The position numbers were made by a program, and so were the translations under genes. From positions 1 to 12,250 of the forward strand of contig CAZCBJ010000109.1 in assembly GCA_964496705.1 (NCBI GenBank): 12,250 bases of DNA. Direction: 5' to 3'. The stretch's first letter is position 1. Each line of letters starts with the position of its first letter. Below, piece after piece: positions 7,607 through 12,250 of this stretch. This stretch comes from CAZCBJ01 sp964496705. GTDB lineage: Bacteria; Chloroflexota; Anaerolineae; Anaerolineales; Anaerolineaceae. The notes beneath the pieces are model-generated. The model had not been told where the DNA came from. It saw only the letters and a list, made by a program, of their open reading frames with translations, and did not search any database.

Positions 7607-8468
7607 GCGCCGCGCCCCGGCGATCCATGACGCGTTTGCGGTGAGCCTGTTTCCAGCGCCCCGCGATCAGCCGCGCCACCAGCGCATCTGGCGCCAGGCT
7701 GCCCAGCACGCGCAGCACCTGGTTGATCCAGCCGGGGATGACCACCGCCTTTCCCAGCAGGGCTGCATCCAGCGCCTCAGCCGCCACCCCGCCGATGTTG
7801 CGGGTGGTCAGCAGCCCTATCCAACCCTGCGCTTCGATGGCCTCGATGGTATCCGGTCGGGTGGGCAGCCCGGCCGGGCAAAGCACGGTCACCGTGGCGC
7901 CCAGCTCGCGCACCTCTTCGCGCAGCGCCAGGCTGAAATCCAGCAGGAAACGCTTGGAGGCGGCATAGGTGGCCTTCACCGGCATGGGGTAAAAGGCTGC
8001 CAGGCTGGCGACGTTGAGGATGCGAAAGGGCTGCAGCGGATCGCGCAGCTCCAGCAGGGCATGCGTCGTCTCCAGCGTGCCTTCAATGTTCAGGCGCAGG
8101 ATGGCGCGGATTTGCTGGCGGGACTGCTCGTAAAACAGCCCTTCGTAATCCAATCCTGCCACGTTGATCACCGCCCAAAAAGAATGATGCTCTGCCCTCA
8201 AATGCTCGTACAGCGCTGTGCGCGACGAAGGATCGGTCAGGTCGCAGGCGCGCTGCAGCACGCGCACACCATAGGCGGCGCGCAGGCTGCCAGCCAGCGT
8301 ATCCAGGGCTTCTGCGCGCAGGTCGGTCAGATAGAGGTCCCATCCGCGGCTGGCACATTCCACCGCGAAGGCCTTTCCCAGCCCGCCAGCCGCTCCGCTG
8401 ATCATCACCAGGCTGGGGTGAGATGCTTTGCCGGATGAATTGTTTGAATGATAGCTTGTTTGGTTCAT
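7590..8468 (-). CDS. Short-chain dehydrogenase/reductase (SDR), second gene of the pair
   Basis: 292 aa with the classical SDR pattern: cofactor glycine motif SGAAGGLG (residues 24-31), NVAG (102-105, the usual NNAG position), and the catalytic set S155, Y168 and K172 (YAASK). D76 in the DLTD motif is the usual adenine-contact position. The C-terminal part (about 240-292) is basic and resembles the longer SDRs of the YqjQ/DltE type that act on lipids or ketones; this is only a likeness. It is a soluble NAD(P)-dependent oxidoreductase of unknown substrate. The ATG is 9 bases after the stop of the upstream SDR, and the ribosome site AGGAG overlaps that stop codon, so the two form an operon. Its 3' end overlaps the nucleotidyltransferase gene tail-to-tail by 17 bases. 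Confidence 0.88.
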   Translation of the reverse strand: MNQTSYHSNNSSGKASHPSLVMISGAAGGLGKAFAVECASRGWDLYLTDLRAEALDTLAGSLRAAYGVRVLQRACDLTDPSSRTALYEHLRAEHHSFWAVINVAGLDYEGLFYEQSRQQIRAILRLNIEGTLETTHALLELRDPLQPFRILNVASLAAFYPMPVKATYAASKRFLLDFSLALREEVRELGATVTVLCPAGLPTRPDTIEAIEAQGWIGLLTTRNIGGVAAEALDAALLGKAVVIPGWINQVLRVLGSLAPDALVARLIAGRWKQAHRKRVMDRRGAALTTQA

Positions 8469-8477
8469 GCTCTACTC

Positions 8478-9365
8478 CTACAGGTTGATTGCGCACATCT
8501 GTGCGGATAACGTCCACAGGCGGCCGGCTGCATGGGCATCCAAAGCGCGCGGGTCTGCCTGAACTGGCAGACCATTCTTCCAATAGATGGCGGTGGTCTG
8601 CTGGATGGCGGGATCGGTCAGCAGAAAGACTATCCCGCGTGCGGCTTGCTGCGGGCTGACGCCCCCGGCGCGGCGCAGTTTCCAAATCCAGCGCACCCAT
8701 ACGGGCATGCCTTTGAGGCCGATATCGGTTTGCACCAACCCCGGATCGGCGGCGAAGGCGCGCGCCCGGCCCTCCTCGCCCAATCTACGGTTGAGTTCCA
8801 GTGTGAACAGCACATTGGCCAGTTTGGATTGCCCGTAGGCGCTCAGCCCGTTGTAGTGCCGGCGGAGCTGAATATCCTGCCAGTTCATTCGCGCTCCCCG
8901 GTGAGAGGCTGAGCTGACCGTGACGATCCGCGCGGCGGGGGCGGATTGCAGCAAGGGCAGCAATTCATGGGTCAAAACAAAGGGAGCCAGATGGTTCACC
9001 GCCCACTGAGTCTCAAAGCCCTCTTCGGTCAGCGCCAGCCAATAGGTGAAGGTGCTGGCGTTGTTCACCAGCCCATCCAGGCAGTCCGCTCCTCGCTCAG
9101 CCAGTGCGTTGCGCATCTCGGCGGCCAGCCGCCGCACCTGACTCTGCAGTGCCAGATCACCGGTGAGGTAAACGATATTCGGGCCAGGATATAAGGTGCG
9201 CAGGCGCTGTTCTGCCTCGCGGCAGCGTTGAGCCGAGCGCCCGATGCCGATCACATGTGCGCCTAAACGCGCCAGCGCTTCGGCCACGGCCAGGCCGATG
9301 CCCGATGTGGCGCCGCTGACCGCGAAGGTTTTATTTGCCATTTGTTCGTCCATTATTGTTTCCAT
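8478..9365 (-). CDS. Short-chain dehydrogenase/reductase (retinol-dehydrogenase-like SDR), first gene of the pair
   Basis: Up to 295 aa. The cofactor motif SGATSGIG is at residues 17-24, NNAS at 101-104, then S141/S142, Y167 and K171 (YGQSK), all expected of a working classical SDR. The TVSSASHRGA stretch, the SKLANVLFTLEL helix and the FAADPGLVQTDIG loop are typical of the retinol-dehydrogenase/WW-domain-oxidoreductase-like group, common in environmental bacteria; the substrate cannot be predicted. Three in-frame ATGs compete: 9365, 9353 and 9341. The last gives the most usual SDR N-terminus (MANKTFAVSGAT), and both 9353 and 9341 have a GGA 7 bases upstream. I give the longest form. It leads the operon with the SDR at 7590-8468. 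Confidence 0.87.
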   Translation of the reverse strand: METIMDEQMANKTFAVSGATSGIGLAVAEALARLGAHVIGIGRSAQRCREAEQRLRTLYPGPNIVYLTGDLALQSQVRRLAAEMRNALAERGADCLDGLVNNASTFTYWLALTEEGFETQWAVNHLAPFVLTHELLPLLQSAPAARIVTVSSASHRGARMNWQDIQLRRHYNGLSAYGQSKLANVLFTLELNRRLGEEGRARAFAADPGLVQTDIGLKGMPVWVRWIWKLRRAGGVSPQQAARGIVFLLTDPAIQQTTAIYWKNGLPVQADPRALDAHAAGRLWTLSAQMCAINL

Positions 9366-9454
9366 CCAGTTTCTGAAATTTTTCCGTTTTTTGTCCGGCA
9401 GTCTGTTTATACTGCCTGACCGGGTGGATTTGCATCACCCGCTGGATGGAAACA
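9357..9454. repeat. 13-bp inverted repeat bracketing the SDR promoter
   Basis: TGTTTCCATCCAG at 9357-9369 and its exact reverse complement CTGGATGGAAACA at 9442-9454, separated by 72 bases. The first arm covers the ATG at 9363-9365; the second abuts the terminator-like hairpin. It could be paired operator half-sites or, in a read-through transcript, a stem hiding the SDR start. Confidence 0.5.
9406..9411 (-). promoter_or_regulatory. Candidate -10 box for the SDR operon
   Basis: Minus-strand TATAAA at 9406-9411 would start transcription near 9399, about 35 bases before the first possible ATG. The -35 position (about 9429-9434, TGCAAA) is poor. The same bases read TATACT on the plus strand (9408-9413), but no plus-strand gene follows. 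The promoter lies between the two arms of a 13-bp inverted repeat. Confidence 0.35.
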
Positions 9455-9484
9455 GGGGGGTGGATTCGCCGCTCCACCCCCCTG
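9453..9484 (-). terminator. Strong hairpin at the end of the LuxR gene
   Basis: CAGGGGGGTGGA (9453-9464) and TCCACCCCCCTG (9473-9484) form a perfect 12-bp GC-rich stem around an 8-base loop, about 20 bases past the LuxR-type stop codon. On the minus strand only TTT follows, so it is at best a T-poor terminator or an RNA 3'-end stabiliser; on the plus strand an A-run follows. Confidence 0.55.
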
Positions 9485-9503
9485 GCACAAAAAACGGGAA
9501 TGC

Positions 9504-10304
9504 CTAGCTCTCCGGCGGTCGGTTGAGCAGTCCCAGTTCGCGAGCCCTGTTCACCGCCTGGACGCGGGTCTGCGCGCCCAGCTTGCCGTAGATGTTGTTG
9601 ATGTGGGTTTTAACCGTGCTTTGCGCCACCGTCAGCCGTGCGGCAATCTGCGCATTGGTCAGGCCGTCGCTGATCAGGCCCAGTACCTCAATCTCGCGCT
9701 CGCTGAGCAGTTCGGCCAGCGCAGGCGGCGCAGGTTGCGGGGGCGCACCATAATGTGCGCTCTCCGGGCGGCGATGCAGCCGATCGGTCAGCACCCGGCC
9801 GAAGCCGGTCCAGCGCAGGGCCAGCCCGCCCAGCACCAGCAGCACCGGCGCCATCACCTGGATGAACAGCCCGCCGGCAATCGCCCCGAACAACGCGAAC
9901 AGCGTCACCCCCAGCACCACCGCCCCGCCGCCTGCCAGCAGCACTTCTTGCCGCCAGCCCATGCGCCGCGCAGCCAGAATCACGCCGAAACCCGCCCCCG
10001 CCAGCAACAAGAGCCAGGCATACGCCCAGGCGTTCCAATCGCCGGTGATCGTGTTCAGTAGAAAAATGAAACCAAACGCCAGCAGCAGCCCGGAAGGGAG
10101 GAATAAAAGCGCTGCCCAGCGAACTGCCGGGGTGAGGGTGGCTTCGAGCAGGATCAAGGCCGCGCCCAGCATCAGAAACACCAGGGGCAGGGCGAGGTTG
10201 ATGCCGATGCCCGGGATGAAGCTGACGATCAAGAGAAGCGCGCCGCCGCCCATCAGCGCCCCGCTGATGATTTTTACCAGGCGATTGTCGGATTTTTCTG
10301 ACAT
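9504..10304 (-). CDS. Membrane-anchored LuxR-type transcription regulator
   Basis: 266 aa. The N-terminal 170 residues are mostly hydrophobic and form about six TM segments (roughly 10-32, 35-55, 62-84, 92-110, 120-140 and 145-165). A short Pro-rich linker (about 178-195) follows, then a full LuxR/GerE helix-turn-helix domain (about 197-262) with LSEREIEVLGLISDGLTNA, the QIAARL turn and the recognition helix STVKTHINNIYGKLG. There is no receiver, PAS or ATPase domain, so any signal must be sensed by the membrane part. It probably binds DNA from the membrane. It has its own extended -10 promoter, and a hairpin separates it from the SDR operon, which is an obvious candidate target. The start is the ATG at 10304; the ribosome site is weak. 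Confidence 0.9.
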   Translation of the reverse strand: MSEKSDNRLVKIISGALMGGGALLLIVSFIPGIGINLALPLVFLMLGAALILLEATLTPAVRWAALLFLPSGLLLAFGFIFLLNTITGDWNAWAYAWLLLLAGAGFGVILAARRMGWRQEVLLAGGGAVVLGVTLFALFGAIAGGLFIQVMAPVLLVLGGLALRWTGFGRVLTDRLHRRPESAHYGAPPQPAPPALAELLSEREIEVLGLISDGLTNAQIAARLTVAQSTVKTHINNIYGKLGAQTRVQAVNRARELGLLNRPPES

Positions 10305-10345
10305 GAGAACAGCAGGTTTCTTTGGAGCGGTTCGAAGGATGGTTA

Positions 10346-10354
10346 ATTATAGCA
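10346..10354 (-). promoter_or_regulatory. Extended -10 promoter of the LuxR-type gene
   Basis: Minus-strand TGCTATAAT (10346-10354) is a consensus -10 with a TGn extension, which explains the poor -35. Transcription would start near 10339, giving a leader of about 35 bases to the ATG at 10304. Confidence 0.65.
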
Positions 10355-10398
10355 TCAGCATGCGGCTGGCCATCGCATCAGCTTGGCACTGCGGCATG

Positions 10399-10480
10399 CT
10401 CTCATCGGGAAAATTTTCTAAAAATAAACGGCGCGAGTTGAATTCGCGCCGTTGGAGGGTTGAGGTAAAGCCGATGAGAG
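10399..10480. repeat. 10-bp inverted repeat enclosing the cupin terminator
   Basis: CTCTCATCGG (10399-10408) and CCGATGAGAG (10471-10480) are exact reverse complements. They sit about 18 bases outside each arm of the terminator hairpin, so a longer nested stem is possible in RNA. The rest of 10305-10518 holds no gene I can support. Confidence 0.4.
10427..10453 (-). terminator. Intrinsic terminator of the cupin gene
   Basis: AACGGCGCGA (10427-10436), 7-base loop, TCGCGCCGTT (10444-10453): a perfect GC-rich 10-bp stem. On the minus strand it is followed by TTTATTTTT, a proper U-tract. It lies about 65 bases after the cupin stop codon. Confidence 0.85.
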
Positions 10481-10518
10481 AGTTTATTTCCCCAGATCGC
10501 GCAAGATGGATGCGGTTG

Positions 10519-10920
10519 TCACTCGTCCAGCAGTTGGATGCCGTGTTGGCTGTGGATGGCTGCGATACGTTGGGGATCTGCCCCGCCGGGTCTGGTAAAT
10601 TCGTCTGCGCATTCGGCGAAGAATTTTTCAAACCCGGATGGCATGGTCAGGATCCAATGGCGGCTGGGCGCGGCGCCGATATTGCGGTAGCAATGCGCCC
10701 CGCCTGCCGGAAGATACACCGCGCCGCCCGCGGCGACCTCGCTCCATTTGCCCTCTGCAAAATAGCTGATGCGTCCTTCCACCACCAGGAAAATCTCATC
10801 CTCGTTGTTGTGGCGATGCAGCGGCGGGCCGCCGCCGGGCGGGGTCCACTCGGACATCACCGCAATCCTCCCGCCGGTCTGCTCGCCGCTGAGCAGGGTG
10901 CTTCGCTGGCTTTGTTCCAT
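10519..10920 (-). pseudogene. Single-domain cupin, N-terminus lost at a rearrangement junction
   Basis: From the first usable ATG (10920) this is 133 aa. Cupin motif 1 is intact (H35-x-H37, E42, G49; GPPLHRHNNEDEIFLVVEG) and so is motif 2 (GGAVYLPAGGAHCYRN with H76 and N80), so the metal site of a small beta-barrel cupin is present. The C-terminal PQRIAAIHSQHGIQLL also fits the family. Relatives normally have about 20-30 more residues before GEQTGG; here that part is replaced by sequence belonging to the TPR regulator on the other strand. The frame stays open to 11100, but that extension is antisense to the TPR gene. The barrel may still be made from the ATG at 10920, without its native promoter. 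A good terminator follows. The substrate is unknown. Confidence 0.72.
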
Positions 10921-11631
10921 CTGGGAATTCTGGCGAGCGACCAGCAAGACGATGCGCTGGCTACGGCTCTGCTGGAGGAGAGCCTTGTCCGGTTCACCCG
11001 GGTGGGTGACCTGTTTTTTGTCGCCCGGGTTTCGGGATATCTGGGCTTTCTGGCGCGTAAACGGGGAGACCACAGCCAGGCTCAGCGGTTTTATGAGCAC
11101 AGTCTGGAAATTGACTGCAACCTGCAGTTCTGGGATGGAATTGCGGATGGATGGCGAAATTTGTCATTGTTGCATACCCATCTGGGGCAGCCCGATCAAG
11201 CCGGCTGGTGCAGTGAGGAATCGGTGAGGGTGTGCATCGAACATGGTTTGCATAAATTTGATCCGTTTTACCTTTCTGGTTATCAGGCCATGCTGCGCGG
11301 AGATGACGACCTCGCTTCCCGGCGTTTCACCCGCCTTTTGGAGATGGTGTGGGCATCCAACGATCACGGCAATGTTGGGGTTGTGCTGGAGGCTCTGGCG
11401 GCGGTCTTTTGCGGGCTGGGCGAGGCGAAAAAAGCTGCGGTACTGCACGGCGCCGCCCGGGCAGTGTTTGATACAGGCGGGGAAAAGCCGTATCCGCCCC
11501 ACCAGAAATTATTCATTGAACGCTTGGATTCTGCCCTCAGCCGGATTGGCGGTGCAGCCTTCAACGCGCTGGTTGATGAAGGGCGGACCACGGACCTTTC
11601 CCGCGTCATCGGACTCTCAATCAGCGTGTAA
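10897..11631 (+). pseudogene. C-terminal fragment of a TPR-containing transcription regulator (AfsR/MalT-like)
   Basis: From GASLALFHLGILA (10897) to the TAA at 11629-11631, about 244 codons form TPR-type helix pairs: ALATALLEESLVRFTRVGD, VARVSGYLGFLARKRGD, AQRFYEHSLEID and so on. They end in the conserved tail EALAAVFCGLGEAKKAAVLHGAA...IGGAAFNALVDEGRTTDLSRVI. This tail is typical of large ATPase-TPR regulators (SARP/LuxR or cyclase type, usually 800-1100 aa), in which TPRs take part in signal binding. The N-terminal output and ATPase domains are absent, and no start codon or ribosome site fits the left end. The frame is open far to the left only because it is antisense to the cupin and LuxR genes. 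It begins where the cupin ends, head-to-head. Confidence 0.75.
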
Positions 11632-11665
11632 AATCGCAGACCGGATTTTTGCCAAGTTTGCGCTG

Positions 11666-11682
11666 TGCTATACTTGGATGGG
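11666..11682 (+). promoter_or_regulatory. Extended -10 box TGCTATACT placed for a leaderless start
   Basis: TGCTATACT (11666-11674) is an extended -10. It ends exactly 8 bases before the ATG at 11683, the same spacing as at 2623-2637. No Shine-Dalgarno precedes the ATG. The other ATG (11678) is too close to the -10 and opens only a short frame. Confidence 0.6.
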
Positions 11683-12250
11683 ATGGTTCGCACCGGTCTT
11701 GACGGGTTGATTGAAGAGCGCCTGGATCTGCTTTCCGGGCGGCGGGTGGGGCTGGTCAGTCATGCGGCGGCTGTGCTGCCCGACCTGACCGGTATCCTCG
11801 ACGGGCTGCGCTCGGCGGGGGTGCAGGTCGGCGCGCTGTTCGGCGCGGAACACGGCTTCGCTGGCGCGGCGCTGGACGGTGCCGGAGTGAGCAGCGGGGT
11901 GGACCTGCGCAGCGGTTTGCCGCTGTTCAGCCTGTACGGCGACAGCTACGAGCCGACAGCGCGGATGCTCTCCGGGCTGGACGCGCTGCTGGTTGATTTT
12001 CAGGATGTGGGCGTGCGCTTCTACACCTTCATCAGCACGCTCTATTATGTGCTGCGCGGCGCGGGAAAGGTCGGGCTGCCGGTCTTTGTCCTCGATCGGC
12101 CCAATCCGCTCAACGGACTGCAAATGGAAGGACCCGTTCTGCAGCCGGGTTTTGAGTCCTTCGTCGGCATCGCGCCGCTGCCGGTGCGCCACGGGCTGAC
12201 CTTCGGCGAAATTGCCTACCTGCTGCTGAACCAGACCGCCGTTTATCTGA
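11683..12250 (+). CDS. namZ: DUF1343 family exo-beta-N-acetylmuramidase (NamZ-like), 3' partial
   Basis: 189 codons run off the right edge without a stop. The N-terminal half matches the DUF1343/NamZ family closely: MVRTGLDGLI...LLSGRRVGLVSHAA, FGAEHGF (E56 and H57, at the proposed catalytic positions), LPLFSLYGD, FQDVGVRFYTFISTL, VFVLDRPNPLNG, EGPVLQPGFESFVG and PLPVRHGLTFGEIA. Characterised members remove terminal MurNAc from peptidoglycan fragments during cell-wall recycling. No signal peptide precedes the domain, so this one is probably cytoplasmic, unlike the secreted Bacillus enzyme. The start is ATG 11683, supported by the TATACT spacing and by the family's N-terminus. The gene lies just downstream of the TPR fragment but has its own promoter. 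The family call is firm; a full-length copy normally has about 370-400 residues. Confidence 0.9.
   Translation, partial: MVRTGLDGLIEERLDLLSGRRVGLVSHAAAVLPDLTGILDGLRSAGVQVGALFGAEHGFAGAALDGAGVSSGVDLRSGLPLFSLYGDSYEPTARMLSGLDALLVDFQDVGVRFYTFISTLYYVLRGAGKVGLPVFVLDRPNPLNGLQMEGPVLQPGFESFVGIAPLPVRHGLTFGEIAYLLLNQTAVYL

Noticed and set aside
7596..8438. A 280-codon plus-strand frame opposite the SDR
   Set aside because: Antisense shadow; the SDR motifs (glycine loop, YxxxK) are on the minus strand.
9862..11631. A 589-codon open frame on the plus strand
   Set aside because: Its left part (to about 10896) is antisense to the LuxR gene, terminator and cupin and has no protein-like pattern; only the part from about 10897 is TPR coding sequence.
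1..12250. CRISPR array, tRNA/rRNA, transposase, phage or toxin-antitoxin genes
   Set aside because: No spaced direct repeats, cloverleaf sequences or recognisable mobile or toxin proteins were seen on either strand.

Overview
The window looks like chromosomal DNA from a GC-rich environmental bacterium, most likely a Chloroflexota (Anaerolineae-type) lineage. I infer this from the high GC, the GAF-SpoIIE phosphatase, the LuxR and TPR regulators, the paired short-chain dehydrogenases and the apparent leaderless starts. No rRNA or other marker confirms it. I see no tRNA, CRISPR array, insertion sequence or phage gene.

Layout. (1) 3-2414 (+) is the 3' part of a large membrane sensor: Cache end, TM helix, two PAS, a CBS pair and a GlnD/DUF294-like nucleotidyltransferase; its 5' end lies outside the window. 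(2) 2415-2636 is a gene-free spacer with two hairpins and an abutting -10 box. (3) 2637-3548 (+) is a fructosamine-kinase-family protein, apparently leaderless. (4) 3545-4982 (-) holds a zinc-ribbon, four-TM protein (3735-4670) between two decayed pieces of VOC (glyoxalase-fold) genes. (5) 5166-6502 (+) is a GAF-SpoIIE phosphatase broken by a frameshift, abutting an aminoglycoside-adenylyltransferase-like nucleotidyltransferase with an extra Cys4 tail (6503-7606). (6) 7590-9365 (-) is a two-gene operon of short-chain dehydrogenases. (7) 9504-10304 (-) is a membrane-anchored LuxR-type regulator with an extended -10 promoter. (8) 10519-10920 (-) is a cupin lacking its N-terminus and 10897-11631 (+) is the C-terminal tail of a TPR regulator; they meet head-to-head at one breakpoint near 10.9 kb. 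(9) 11683-12250 (+) is the start of a DUF1343/NamZ exo-N-acetylmuramidase, again with a leaderless-type promoter.

There is no obvious single pathway. The genes are signalling proteins (sensor, phosphatase, LuxR, TPR regulator) mixed with small-molecule enzymes. The clearest theme is erosion: two VOC remnants, one frameshifted phosphatase and two genes truncated at a shared junction lie within 12 kb. I found no convincing new multi-gene system. The most useful leads are the TATACT-N8-ATG leaderless starts, the rearrangement junction, the twin VOC remnants and the nucleotidyltransferase with a zinc-finger-like tail.
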